From contig JACCLO010000004.1 of assembly GCA_029448655.1 (NCBI GenBank), forward strand, positions 2,914,001 through 2,978,000: 64,000 nt of DNA, written 5' to 3'. Shown one piece after another: positions 11,205-23,815 of the stretch. The notes beneath the pieces are model-generated. The model did no database searches. It was not told where the DNA came from and saw only the letters and a list, made by a program, of their open reading frames with translations. The translations under genes and the position numbers were made by a program. Numbering within the stretch: position 1 is the first letter of the stretch; each line of letters opens with the position of its first letter. The stretch comes from Wolfiporia cocos (lineage: Eukaryota; Basidiomycota; Agaricomycetes; Polyporales; Phaeolaceae).

Positions 11205-14000
11205 TCAGCATTCCGACGACGAGGCCTGGTCGATCTGCTTGATATCGTCTTTACTCAGACTCGACCGCGACACGGGCTCCATGCGCGACAGACCGCTCTC
11301 CGCAGCTTGGACGGCACTCGCGAGGTCGAAGTGGAAGAACGGAGTGTCCTCGAGGTTAACAGGCGCTGTCTCTTCCACCTCTATCCGTGGCTCCTCGGTG
11401 ACGCTCGTAGGTAACACGGACTCGAGATCCACAGGCTCGGGAAACCCAGGTAGTGATCGGCCTTCCCGGTAGGGAACGACCGATGCAATTTCCGTGGGAA
11501 TGCTGGAGGCTGGAGTACCGACTCCGAAGCCGCCTGCGATGAGTGCGCGACGGATCCAAGGGGACAGGATGGTAGCGAAGTGGAACTATACGCGGGGTCG
11601 TCAGGAACAGAAGGTCTTCTGTGTGAGATCTGGCGAAACTCACCTCAACGGGCCGGTCTGCCCATCTGTCCACTTCTATTCTGGTATCAATTAAAGCTTG
11701 TACGGCGGTTGTATCAATGTGTGAGCTATCGAGTGCCTATCAGCGCCCATCGATTACTGGAACCGAGGGAAGGAAGGCGTACATTCCGGAGAAGTCCAAA
11801 ACAATGGCATGTAGAATAGGTTTGTTCAAGTTCTCAATATTCAAGTCCTGCCCAGGGCGGGGACCGGGGTCGTTCCATGGGCGATCCCGGACGCTCACAT
11901 TGCTGAAGTCCTTCCCGCGACGCGTGTTCTCCTTGACATAGTCTACAATGCCCGAGTTGAACAGGTGCGAGTTCGGGTACAGCAGGCTCTCCTCGAAGCG
12001 GTACACAACGATACCGGGTGCGGGAGGTGTGACCTTGATGTCAGGGTTCATGAGCGTGCCTTTGGGCGTCAGCGGCACGAACACGTCGCGGTCCCCATCA
12101 GAAGACTTGGGGTTCGCCTGGACCTTGACCCTGCCGAGGAAGTAGCCGCGCGGGCGCGCGACGCGGACGAGGAGCAATGCTAGCGACGTGCAGATCGCGG
12201 TGTAGATACCATCTTCGATCGTCGAGAAGACAGTGACGAGGACAGCCGCAAACCAGATGACAAATTCGATCGGCGACACACGCCAGTACGAATACACCTG
12301 GCGTGGCGACGCCACGAGATCCGCGACGGCGTGGATGATAACTGCCGAAAGGGCTGCGGACGGGATCCAGTAGAAAGCGGGGGTTAAGCCGTAAAGGGCA
12401 ACAAGGACAACGACGGAGGAGACAAGACCCGCGGCGGGGGTACGAACACCCGACTTCGAAGACAGGGCTGAACGTGAGAACGACCCGGTAGCTGGGTACG
12501 CGCCGAAGAGCGTGCCAATGGTGTTGGTAACACCAATGGCGATCAGCTCTTGGTTGGGATTGATTTTGTAATTATTCACGCGACCGAATGCTAGGTGTTG
12601 CTAAATTAGCCGCTCGATCAGATCTGCAGATGGGAGATAAAACATACATCTGGAGATCGCAATGTGCTCGAGCACGAGGATGATCGTGGCTACGGGCAGC
12701 TGAGGGGCAAGAGCGCTAATAAGATCGGCATCGATGGTCGGAGCACCCATGTCCTGGAAGCCACGCGGGACGGTACCCAAGATCTTGATAGGGTACTTGC
12801 CAGAGTGGCTCTTCCGGTGCCGGCAGTAGAGCCAGGAGGCAATCGTCAAGATGACGATGACGAACGCATTCCGGAAAACGGACAAGAAGAAGAAGATTCG
12901 TTCTGCATTTCGAAGAAAAAAAGACATCTAGCGTCAGATTGAGATCTGCAATGAGATGGATGTGTGTACGCACGTCTTCTAGGGAATCGCCGGATCATGT
13001 AGTCGCACGTCATGCGAATCATGTACAGCGATGCCAATCCAGTCAATCCAAACGCTGCATCGAGCTGCGTCTTGGGTAGGTGCTTCAGTGAATTGATGAT
13101 GACCTTGTACGTTGCCGCACGTGTGCTGCATCACCTTATTAAAACTTCGCCATGTATAGATGTGAAGTACTCACTCGAAGCCTGTCAATCCCATGAGACC
13201 AGGGACCTGGCCAGAGACGATGTTGATCGCGGAGCCGGTCATGTATCCACTGACTGCAGGCGCGGGGATAAACTCTACAATCCAGCCCAATCTGAGAAGG
13301 CCGAGAGCCAACACGATGAAACCGCAAATGAAGGCAATCGTTGTGGCAATTTCCGGTGAGCTCCACCTGTCGGGATAGTGCTGGTTGACGTAGCTGATAA
13401 TTTGCGAGACGGTGAGTGACATGACCGCCACTGGCCCGATGTTGACATCCTTGGACGTCGCGAACAGCTACGAATGTGACGGTGAGCATGGCACTCGGCG
13501 CCATGCCGCGAAACACATACCGAGTAGACCAGGGTACCGACGAAAGTGGAGTAGAGACCATACTGGACGGGAAGCGTTGCGATCTGCGGTTGATCAAATG
13601 TCAATACGTCGACTGCGTGATCGGGACAAGAAACACATGCCTGAGCATACGACATGCTCTGGGGAACCGCAACAATTCCGACGGTGAGACCAGCAATAAG
13701 ATCACCAGTAAGCCAACCCAGATCTAGCGCGAGAAAATTGTGTTACTAGATCGCGGTCAGTGATATGCTTTTTACGCACTGTAACGGCCGATCCAGCCGG
13801 TAATTGGGAACAATCCCTTCACATAATTGATGGCCTGCGCACCCGGGTTAGGTCATGCGCGAAAAAAAAATAGATAGACGTACGCCCCGCCCGGGATCCT
13901 TGGACAGACTGTGAGCCCACTGTCCAACGGTGACCACAGGAATGGGCTCCTCTGGGTAGCCCACGATACGCTTGACAGCGTTTTTGGCTTCTGAAATCAT
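11205..14000 (-). CDS. SulP sulfate permease with STAS domain
   Basis: Plasma-membrane sulfate/H+ symporter of the SLC26/SulP family. The start MISEAKNAVKRIVGY matches the cytosolic N-tail. The membrane part includes QSMSYAQ, ATTIAFICGFIVLALGLLRLGW, AVSGYMTGSAINIVSGQVPGL and the well-kept block QELIAIGVTNTIGTLFGAYP followed by SFSRSALSSKSGVRTPAAG. After the last helices (FVIWFAAVLVTVFSTIEDGI) comes a cytosolic STAS domain with IVVYRFEESLLYPNS and HAIVLDFSG, then an acidic C-tail ending SSSEC. About ten short introns; the reading frame appears whole. Sulfate uptake feeds cysteine and methionine synthesis. A TATAAG sequence lies about 50 bases upstream of the start on the minus strand. Confidence 0.92.
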
Positions 14001-15995
14001 GGGAGGGAATGGACGAGAGAGTGATCCAAGGTGGGCTTGGACATGTCTAGAACTACTTATACCGAGCGCAGAGCGCGCAATTTCGCGGGGAAGATGCGTT
14101 GCAGGCTAATGACAAATTGCTCCGTGACTACGAGCGTGGAGCGCGCCTTGGGATTAAGGCACGGAGAGGACCGAGTCAATGGACAGGCGTCGCTTCGCTT
14201 GAGAAGCGAAATCGTAAGGGCGTCGCTCACGGGGCTAGCGCAGATGCTGTACAAGTCCATGAAATGAGCGTCTTGATGAAGATACACGGCAGGTCCGTCC
14301 GCATTTTCCCCCGGCGGCTTGCTTGGAGTACACGTTGGTCAATTAGCACGCAATCTTGCGAGCCCTGATGCCACCGGAGTTGTCACGTGACGTCTCGATC
14401 GCGTTTGCGTTCGCGGAGAAGCATGCTATCGTCGCGTCAATCCGATCGCGTACCGTCGGTGGCACTGCCGCCGGGACTTTCGCCTGCGATATGCTCACCA
14501 TTTGGCAAGGATTTCGTGTTCGCCTCGGCCGCCGGAACGCTCCCCGCATTCATGCACTGCTGGCCTTCTAGCGCCACGTCCGCTGCTGCCAAGTCGCAGT
14601 CTATGCCTTTTAGGCGCACGCCACTGCCGTCACCCGACGCGGCTAGTGCGAGGACGGTCCATGGCGACACGGCAAGTCTTCGTGCAGGCACGATCGTGAT
14701 TGAGAAGAACAGCGTGAGATACCCAAGCCCCGAGGTACTTCTCGTGGCCGGCCAATTCTGCTGGTGCGCGAAGTTTCTTTCACAGGCCGGCAGACCGGCC
14801 AGGGCTTCGAGCTCCCCAAAGATCCTGCAGACTCGCACTTTGCGGTTAGTTCTGTCGTGTTCATCGCGAGGACAATGCCTCATTTGCGGGTTAACACGAC
14901 TACCTACGTCGCGTTTCGGCGCGGCAACCCTGCGCGCGGTCGCATCACCCCGTACCTCATAGTATGGGTCGACAATTTACCGAGTCTGTAGATCCCGGCT
15001 CATAGCCTTCGCCTATGTGACTCCGGCCACATCAGATGCAGCGGAGCATGATCTGAAGCGAGCATGAGGAGCACTGGCGCGTTGGATGATGCTCTGCGCC
15101 AATATCTCGAATTCCGAATTCATATTTATAGGCGAAGCCCGGATGCCCTAAGGCGCCCTCAGACTGTAGCAGCACTCGAGCTGTGATGCCGAGCCTTTGC
15201 GGTAAGTGCAGGATGGCCGTTTGGCTTGGCCGCGACCCGACGGTGGTGATGGGAAACACCGTAGAAACGAAACCTCACCGCAGTGCCGGTCTACCCCGCT
15301 ACTAGTCCCGATGCTTCTTGCAGCTTCGGCGAAGCAGAGGCGACTGTCGACCCCAGTAATCACCGTAGCGTGCTAAAGGTGAGGCGTGCCGATTATACGA
15401 CGGTTGCAGCTGTATGTCTTGACATACATTACCGCGTGCCGCTTATCGGTTGACTGAAAGTATAGTTCTATTCGGCGGCCGGGGAACATGCTGGAGATCG
15501 TTTGTGTCCATGTCCATTCCAACGCATCGCGGTAGCCTCTGAGTGAACATAGCCTGTCCGCCACCGCGACATATGAAATCTAACCTACCGAGGTACTCAC
15601 CTTGAGTAACCCCAGTGTAGAAGTGCACGATCTATTGGCATGAATGCGCGTGGTGAGAACTTAAAACGACATCGAGTTATATTATTTCCTTCAATTGGGA
15701 TTAGCTGAGAGATCCGTGCTACACGTATGTCAAGTGACTCTTGACGCATCCGAGATGCACGCATGGGCGTCATACCACTGAGAGTATGCAGGCGCTTGCC
15801 CAAGCCGATCAAATCAGCAAGTCAGCAAGTAGAGTGGCGCGGAGCACGTGGCAGTACACTTGCACGCAGAAAGTAACGACTCGACACCGACACTCTACCA
15901 GCCAACGACCAGCCTCTTCGACCAGCAGTGCGCGGTGCGCCTGTATTACGACAACCGTCACGTCTTCATTGCACGACCACTATTCTTCTCCGACA
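14001..15995. other. Gene-poor spacer
   Basis: Almost 2 kb between the divergently transcribed SulP and STRAP genes. A GC-rich stretch at about 14.39-14.96 kb is open in a plus frame for about 190 codons, but that frame starts with GTG, lacks a recognisable domain and overlaps equally long frames on the minus strand. It was therefore not called. No RNA gene or repeat was recognised. Confidence 0.4.
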
Positions 15996-17264
15996 ATGGC
16001 TCATCATCCTAAAGCAGTGCCTCTCGTGGCTCCCGGCCACACGCGTCCCGTCACCCACCTCTCCTTCTCATCCCTCCAAGATGACGGGACCTATGTACTC
16101 ATATCTAGTTGCAAAGACGGAAACCCGATGCTTAGAGAGTGGACCGGCGACTGGATCGGGACCTTTATGGGTCACAAAGGCGCGGTCTGGAGCAGCAAGC
16201 TTTCCCCAGATACCTCGCGCGCCGCTTCAGGAAGCGCAGATTTCACAGCGTACGTCGCTCACTCCGTCGATGCGTGGCGGCACGCTAGCGTAGCCAGTGC
16301 ACGATCTGGACTGACGTCGCGTTCATTCACACAGCAAAATTTGGGATACGTATTCTGGCGAGCCCTTGCATTCATTCCCGCATAATCACATTGTTCGGAG
16401 CGTGGCGATATCTCCCAGTGCTTCGCACCTGTTGACGGGTGGGCAGGAGAAGAAGGTGCGCATGTTCGATCTGGGTCGCCCGGACGCAGAACCGGACGTG
16501 TTCAGCGACAACGGTGGAACGATCTCGCATGATGGCATGGTGAAGAGCGTGGTGTGGGTTGGGGATCACACCGGGGTGACGGCAGGGGAAGATGGGTTCA
16601 TTAAGTGAGTACACACGACAGCCTGTCGGTCGTTTAGGTGTTCGTGTAATCCCGCGATGCGCCATGTCTGATGTGCTCATTCGCTTCAGGTGGTGGGATC
16701 TGCGCACGCGGAAGCTCACTACGAGCCTTACCTTCCCCGGGCCAATCACGTCGATGGAACTCTCTCCGCAGACGAACAGGCTGGTCGTCACATCCGGCAA
16801 GACCGTGTGCTTCATCCCCGCCCTGCTAAACGGCGGCCAGACCCACAGTCTGACGTTGCCCTATGCCCCCTCATCTGCGTCGATTCACCCGATACTCCAA
16901 GATCGATTTGTGACGGGAAGCCTTACCGATGAATGGGTCCGCGTGCATGATGTGACTGGCGAGGAGAGAGAGGTGTTGAAGGGACACCACGGGCCTGTGC
17001 ACTGCGTCGAGTTCAGCCCAGATGGGGAGATGTTCGCGAGTGGAAGCGGTATGTCTGCGTCATTGTCGATCTGCGCAGCGACTGACTGCTTCATCCTACT
17101 CTATCTACGCGTTTGCAGAGGATGGTAAGGGCAATTCGAGTTACGGCATCCCGATATGCATGTTGACGATCGTTCTAATGATAGGTACAATTCGCCTGTG
17201 GCAGACGACACCAGGAAAGAGCTACGGCTTGTGGCAGGGGACTCAGGTCAACGGAGGACCATAA
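15996..17264 (+). CDS. STRAP-type WD40 repeat protein
   Basis: Serine-threonine kinase receptor-associated protein (unrip) family. In animals it binds the SMN complex and TGF-beta receptors; in fungi it is a WD40 scaffold. The start is MAHHPKAVPLVAPGHTRPVT, followed by the family stretch LISSCKDGNPMLREWTGDW and GTFMGHKGAVW. Exon joins give ADFTAKIWDTYSGEPL, LLTGGQEKKVRMFDLGRP, EDGFIKWWDLRTRKL, GHHGPVHCVEFSPDGEMFAS and the C-terminal GSEDGTIRLWQTTPGKSYGLW. About 330 residues form the blades of one propeller. Four short introns. The length and both ends match the family, so the model is likely complete. Confidence 0.92.
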
Positions 17265-17676
17265 TCTATAAAAGACTAATACGGGTTCTAATGTATCCCC
17301 TCATACACGGTCTCCCGGGTCTGCACGACGCGTGGCAGCATTGTCCGTTCCCTCAGCATCTCATTCTAGCCCGCTTTACGGTATCCGTGTACTTGGTTGC
17401 TGTGGCACACTTCGACTGTTTCGGTCAATATCTATTGGATCTGTGCTGGCCGAGCTTCCTTCAGCCCAGCACCCGGCAAAAGTCTCGAATATAGCGCATG
17501 ATCTTGAAATCGAGAGATGCATGTACATATGAATCCGTGCATTCCCGTAGATACAGCAATATTTACATTAGTGGCTACTAGTACAGATGCCGTGTGCCCG
17601 TGCATTCAGCGGTACCTGATGCTGTGCATATCCGCTCATAGTCGTTGTTACATAAGTTGCAGCTGCCATATAGACG
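17265..17676. other. Intergenic, convergent 3' ends
   Basis: Space between the stop codons of the STRAP gene (plus) and NYN copy 2 (minus). It is AT-rich with several ATA/TAT tracts, fitting two 3' UTRs. No gene seen. Confidence 0.4.
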
Positions 17677-19338
17677 TTAGGACCACACTTGCCCGCCCAT
17701 CCGCGCCGCCCACCAGCTGTCAAGGCTCGTCTCCACTTTGGCCGGGATGCTGACGCCCTGGAGCAGGCGAGGGTGGAGCGAGACCCACCGCTGGCCATCG
17801 ATACCGCCCGGTCCCCGGCTGTTGTCATGAATGACGACGACGTCCGCCTCCTCCGCGAGCGTGATGTATTCCTTCAGCTTCGTAACGCCCGCACGCTCGT
17901 ACACCGTCTCACATTGGCGGCGGAGCAGCGTGCCAAGCTCCGAGAAGGCGACCTTGCGGACACCCTCCTCGCGCTGCTTCCGCAGCACCTTTACGAGCGG
18001 CTTGAAGGGGGCGGCGACCCGTCCTGTGGACGTGGAGGCGTTTGCCTGAGATGGGTGCGCGGAGTCACCGGCGTGTTGGTAGTTATAGGGAAGACTGTTT
18101 GCGTTTAGCTGGGGTAGGAGGTCGGAGAGCTGGTGGAGGTATGACGGAGAGTAGGGCGATTCCTCGGACGAGTCGTTCGTGTTGTCGTCGTAAGGAGACT
18201 CTTCGTCAGGGAGATCGGCATGCCCATACGGATCATCGAGGTTGGATGAGTAATTGCTCCATCTGGAGATTGACGAGTCCTTCTCGGATCTATCAACAAG
18301 CTAGAGATACACATAAACATAAATGGGTGTTCACAGCGAGTGAGCCATAGAACTTACGAGCGAGCCGAAATACGACGTGGACTGTGGAGACGTGTCAGGC
18401 TCTGAGTCCACGGCAGTGCTGCCTGTCATGGGCTGATACCGAAGCGTCTCATTATTCGAGCCAAACGGGGATGTGTGTAGATGACGTACCGTCTCTGGTG
18501 CATTGAGCGACTCCAATGGAGTAGCAAAAGAGAGGAGTGATGAACCGTCTGATGAGCGGTTCTCGACATCCAATGGCGATGGAGGTAGGGTCGTTACTGT
18601 TATTGCAGGTTGCACAGGTTGCGGCGCCGCGCGGGCGCTCGCCTCAACAGAAGAACGCGAAGAATCTGCGTTGCTGGTGCTCGAAACGGATGCGCGGTGC
18701 TTAGCGTTCTGCGTCGCGCCTTCCGGGAGCACACATCTGGGCCATGCATGCAATTCCGTAGCTTGTGCCTTCAGACTCGCCGACGCCACATTGGGCGCTA
18801 ATATGACCACGCGGTATTGTCGATTGCACAGCACGGAGACTGCGTACACGAAGTCACGATCACCCGTAATCAAGACTATCGTCGCGGGAGCCGGCGTGTC
18901 CATCGCAAAGGTCATCATATCCACTGCAGCGCACCCGTCAGTCATCGAAGGGCCCTCGTGCGCGTACGAGCGTACCTATGATCATCTTGTCGGCGACGTC
19001 TTTGCTGCCATTGTGCGGACAATCGACGAGGTGTACGCCACATGAGACAATCTCGGATCGAAGTGTCTTGTTCTTAGTGTTCTGCTGTTCCGGCAGCTCC
19101 AAATAGACATTGAACGTCTTCACGCTGCCATATTTGAGTGCGAGTTGGCGAATCCTCGCCACAATGGTCGCAGTAGGAGGATTCCCGAGCGCGCTCGCCG
19201 GGAGCGCACAGTTCTCTGTATTGCGCAGGCAATGATGTCGCGGAGGTTAGCAACTGTGGCGTTAGGTGAGCCCGTCGTAGCAACCGTAAAACACGCACCA
19301 TAGTCCCAGAAAATGGCAACGCTTTCCGGGGCTGGCAT
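17677..19338 (-). CDS. NYN (PIN-like nuclease) domain protein, copy 2
   Basis: Four exons (19299-19338, 18976-19215, 18358-18923, 17677-18300) encode about 489 residues. The NYN domain parallels copy 1: VAIFWDYENC, RIRQLALKYGSVKTFNVYLE, LRSEIVSCGVHLVDCPHN, DVADKMIIVDMMTFAMDTP and ATIVLITGDRDFVYAVSVL, with all acidic positions kept. Exon 1 is 40 bases in both copies, and the first two introns interrupt the same codons in the same phase (GAG of DYEN and GTG of IVDM). The middle is Ser-rich and acidic (DDPYGHADLPDEESPYDD). The C-terminal module (PLVKVLRKQREEGVRKVAFSE to WVSLHPRLLQG) resembles a winged-helix domain like that of copy 1. Probably an RNA-directed nuclease; the target is unknown. Confidence 0.85.
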
Positions 19339-20644
19339 GCTGCGCAGGGCTCGCAGCGTATATCAGTGGAGGGAGCGCGGCCTGGTCAAGTCGAAGAGGT
19401 GGTAGCGAGACAACATATGCGGGCGCCTGTTATAAGCTCGAACGGAACCACGCGTTCTGCACACTGCATGTGCCTTGCACAGGGTAAGCGCATCGCCGCA
19501 CACATATGCAAACGAGGATTGTTCTGGAAGGTCGGGCGGCATCGCGACTCGCCGGGGAAGCATCGCCTGTCATTCACGACGTCGGCAACGAACTGATGAA
19601 CTTTCAGTGCGGCGGAAGACGATGCGTCGGTGCGCTCGACGCCGCGAGCGTTCCCGGCGCATGGGCTCGCCGCGCGCGCACATGCAGAGAGGTGGCATGC
19701 GCTGTCTCTCGTCAACAAGAAATATATGGGAACCCTCGCCGCTACACGCATGTGAGAGCGGGGTCGCGGAGAAACATGCGCGCGCTGAGTCGGCGGAGGC
19801 CCGGGGATTGCCGCCATCGCACCCAACGCTCGAAGAGGCAAAGTCTTCGATCGTTCTTTGTCTCTGTCTCTATTCCTCACCGCGAGATATAGCGACTCGA
19901 CTCACCAGACGGCGCATGACCGCCGAGCTCATCGCTAAGGGCGTAGAACCTCGCTGGTTTTCTCGCATGATGCCGACGCCGGGTGTATCACATGCGAGTC
20001 GTGTGGGACGCGTCGCTGTTTTGGCTGAGCGCGCCGTCGACCCAAGAAATCGAGCAGCACCTGCTGCTCTCCGGTGCAACGTCCATGAAGACATAGTCTC
20101 AGAGTCGTCCTCATGAGCATGGAGCTGCCGTATTCCGTAACTTACGGGCGCTGGCGAGCTGCGGCGCCAGTGCCTGAGCAGCGCCCCGACTCTCCGCGAC
20201 GGAATGGGGCCTGTCTAGGTGAGCCACTTATCGCCGCTCGAATGCAGGACGGGTGTAACACGTAACAGTAGCCATTTTTCGCGGTCATTCAGGCCAATGA
20301 CACGGTCAGATGATCGCGTTGCCAATACATGTCAAACCCGCGCGCAGGGCCCAGACGGGAGTTGATGTTGCCATGTTTGTAGCCACTGCCCGCCAGCCAA
20401 TCCGTGTTGCGCTCATGACCACTGTCCATCAGCTGAGGATTCCCGCCTGTAGCCTCCTGATGCGTCCGTCCCGCACGGGGCTCCTCTGAACCCTGTCCGC
20501 ATTCTCAGAGGAGCAACCGGTTTACAACCGCAACCGATGCTGAGTATAAGAGTGCACAATGTGGTGTCTGTAATCTCGGCACAACCACATACTCGCAGAG
20601 CACCCGCTTGGCTAGGCCCAACATCCCACTCAGCGATTGTCACT
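19339..20644. other. Gene-poor spacer
   Basis: Region between the divergent NYN copy 2 and the short-chain dehydrogenase. Frames of 120-210 codons occur on both strands over the same GC-rich bases at 19.4-20.1 kb, but none shows a domain or consistent coding bias. It is treated as promoter and spacer sequence. Confidence 0.4.
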
Positions 20645-22528
20645 ATGCTACTCCGTCAGCCCACGAGCCTCGGTCGGTCATTTTTGTACGGCGCGCGGGC
20701 CGACGCGCTTCCTGGCCGTGTGATGCGCTTCTCTACCGCGCCCGTTGCTCGCATGACGGGCAAGTCCCCTATGCAGGCCGAGAAGCAGAGACAGACGACA
20801 GGCGTGCTGCCACCCTATGGTCCCGTTGGCGCTTCCGCGGCCCTCGCAGCGAAGCCCGGTTCCCGTACGTTCGCACTCGTAGCGTCGTGACTAGCAGATC
20901 CAAGCCGAGACGTTTACAGAGCCAAAGAGCACGCTGTTCGAGCATGAGTTCTCTCTCAAGGGCAAAGTCGCGATGGTATCGGGGGGTAATCGCGGCCTTG
21001 GCCTCGAAATGGCCATGGCGCTGGCCGAGGCAGGTGCACGTGCAGTGTACTGTGTCGACCTACCCAAGAATCCTAGCGGCGAGTGGACCAAAGTCAAAGA
21101 GTACCTCTCGCGCATGCAGGGTAGGCCCGCCGACGGCAGTTTCGAGTACATCTCCGCGGACGTGCGGAACCAGGTTTGCCGAAATTCCATATACCTTGTC
21201 CTTGGCTGATCGTGCTCGTTTATCTGTTTCTGATATTGTTGCGCACCCCCTCGCACCATCACGGCGGTAGGAGGAGATGTGGAAGATCGGCGAAACCATC
21301 GGAAATAACGAGGGCCGCATGGACGCGTGCGTTGCCGCCGCAGGCATCCTGCGGGATCACACCGACTGTCTCGAGTATCCCGCGCGGCAGTTCCAGGACG
21401 TACGTCTCATCGTTGCACCACCACATACAATCTCAGAAAATACTGACATGGGTCCCTGCTTGGCAGGTCCTCGATGTGAACGTGAATGGCGTGCTGTACA
21501 CCGCGCAGGCCGCAGGGCGCCAGATGGCGCGCTTTGGCAACGGCGGGAGCATCGTCCTCATCGCGAGCATGAGCGGCAGCATCACGAACAAGGTATGCCT
21601 TGCGCTTGGCCACCCGCTGGCGTTAGCGCCGGCGCGACGCCATGGTGTGGTATGAGCGTGCTGATGCGGCTGCCCGCTACGCCAGGATCACGCCTGGATA
21701 TCTTACAACACGTCAAAGTCGGCGGTGCTCCAGATGACGCGGAGCATGGCGTGCGAGCTGGGCCCGCGTCGCATCAGGGTCAACTCGATTAGCCCTGGGT
21801 ATATCTACACGCAGTGCGTACTCTGTCTCTTTTTTCCTGATGGTCTCCCACCTTTCCCTGAGGCTCGAGAGCTTGTGTGCCCTCTGCCTCGTAGCTTCGG
21901 AGCCGCGTCTCCCCTCGGTATCTTTAGTTCGTGCTCTATACTTGATTGGCACAAGTGCATTCTGTTTCCGTAACAGAATGCAGGCACTCCACTCCACCGA
22001 GGACGCCTGCCATGTTCTAGGCTCCGAGATGCCCGGGTCGGACGCAGGTGCCTGCATATCGTGCTATCGTCGACATCGCAGCACCGCAGCACCCATGTCC
22101 GCGATATCTCGACGTTCTGCGTCTTCATTCCTTACGATGTCGTGTGCTAGCCACTCGGCGCTGTGCCATCATCCACCTTACCTCTCGAGCCTCATGGTTC
22201 CGCGCACCCACGACCGTGCGGGCCTCGGCGCTGCGTGACATTGACACTGACACGGGCGCGTCGCACACAGCATGACCGCAGCATACCTCGACCCGCAGCC
22301 GCACCTGATCGACGAGCTCTCGCGGTCGAACCCGCTGGGTCGGCTGGGGCGGCCCGATGAGCTGCGCGGCGTCGTGACGTGGCTCGCGAGCGACGCGAGC
22401 ACCTTCTGTACCGGCAGCGAGTGAGTGTCTCTCTCGTTGATGTCCCTCGTGGCGTGCCGGCGCTCGGGCCGATGCTGACCTGGGTTCGCCGCAGCATTCT
22501 GGTCAACGGCGGGCACCATGTGTGGTAA
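20645..22528 (+). CDS. Short-chain dehydrogenase/reductase (polyol dehydrogenase-like)
   Basis: NAD(P)-dependent SDR of the classical type, nearest to fungal arabinitol/sorbose-type reductases. Seven exons: 20645-20864, 20905-21173, 21271-21399, 21467-21592, 21686-21813, 22271-22420, 22495-22528. The N-terminus is Arg/Ser-rich (FLYGARADALPGRVMRFST), suggesting mitochondrial import. The Rossmann motif is GGNRGLGLEMA, the catalytic set is Ser in SIVLIASMSGS plus YNTSK, and the tail is GSDILVNGGHHVW, as expected for the family. Intron 1 is only 40 bases and needs an AAG acceptor to hold frame (PGSPETFTEPKS). Intron 5 is about 457 bases, far longer than the rest. Polyol substrate is an inference. 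Confidence 0.88.
21957..21981 (+). repeat. Perfect hairpin inside the long SDR intron
   Basis: GCATTCTGTT, a five-base loop (TCCGT) and AACAGAATGC form a perfect ten-pair stem in intron 5 of the dehydrogenase gene. Its role is unknown. Confidence 0.6.
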
Positions 22529-23815
22529 GCGGGCTGCGTCAAGCGGCTGGGAGCGGAGTCTACTATTCGGAACCGGGTGGGCTGGTCGTCTTTTTTTTCT
22601 TTTGGGTTTTGGGGGTTCCTCACAGGTATTTCGGATCAGAGGGTTGTTAGAGTACGTGCTGCACACATAGATGAGGTGCTCAGTCATAGTTGGACTGCGT
22701 CGTGGTGGTGGCACGCAGATGCACAGTAACAGACGTTAGCCCGGAATGTGGCGTATATCCGGATAATCTATGGCTGAGATCGCAGAAGCTGATGAGAATA
22801 CAACATGCTAACGAGATCCCGTCTTCTTCTGTATAATTCCCGGATTGAAGGAGCAAGTGTATTGTCGTTGACAGGTTCGCTGGCAAGCCGCAGGAATGCA
22901 TGAAGCTGTTGTGGAGTGGATCAGTATCGATGTGCCACTTCCCAGAAAGGCAAACCCGCCACCTTGCGCGCCTGCTGAGTCTCAAACGCAGCTGCGCACT
23001 GCCGCGTGCCGACGGCGTGACGTGCTGGGTGTGACGAGCGGTGACGATGCGGTGCGCATGTCGAGACTCGGTCTCCAGTGCGATAGCGGCGAGAAGCTCG
23101 GTTCCAAGGCAATGCACCCAGGCAATATTACAGCAGCGTGCGAGGGTTCTGTGCGTGCCCTCGACGTGCAACGTTGCGCGCAGCTGGCCTGTTAATCGCG
23201 ATAGCATTTCCGCGATCGCGATTCGGCGGCGGCCGCGGGATGATGGGCCAATGAGGGCGCGGATGGGACTGCGGTGCACCGTGCGCCTGTCGGGTCGAGC
23301 GCCGGCCCCGAAGGAGAAGGCGAGCCCCGCGGTGAGAAGGCGGGCACCGCGGTCGAGATCGCAAGGGACCTGCAGGGGTGGGAGCGGACGGGGCTATGTA
23401 TGGGCGGGCTGACAGTCACGGGGAGGCCGTTGGGAACGTCGCGCGACCCGCGCAGGCGAGACTGCGAGCTGCTGACACGCAGCGGGCTGACTGTGCCAGG
23501 CAGGCTACGCGGGCTGCGGAGGGGCGTGGCGTATGAACACATCATGAGCAAGCGAGCAGCGGAGAGCTGGCGCGCCGGGGAGCCTGTCACGGTCACGCCT
23601 GCCTTATCCGGCAGGAACGTGGCGTCGAGCGGGATCGAGATTCCGCAGCGCGGACTGCGGTGGCGCCCAGCTGCGCAGTTGACCGCAGGCTAGCGCAGGA
23701 CGGGCGATCGCTCTATCCGCACACTCGACCCAGCGCAGCATCCGCTCCTTCCTCCCCGACGCCCACCTTCGCCCACCACCTCGCTCAGGAGGCCATCGCG
23801 CCCCGTCTCCAGAGC
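22529..23815. other. Gene-poor spacer upstream of SMG6-like gene
   Basis: After the dehydrogenase stop there is a T-rich tract at about 22590-22605 that may mark its 3' end. The remainder is GC-rich and has overlapping frames on both strands without recognisable domains. It likely includes the promoter of the SMG6-like gene. Confidence 0.4.

Noticed and set aside
14387..14962. 190-codon plus-strand frame
   Set aside because: It begins with GTG, lacks any domain, and overlaps similar frames on the minus strand in GC-rich DNA.
19386..20116. Long frames on both strands upstream of the dehydrogenase
   Set aside because: Arg/Ala-rich translations without domains, present on both strands at once, as expected from GC-rich noncoding DNA.
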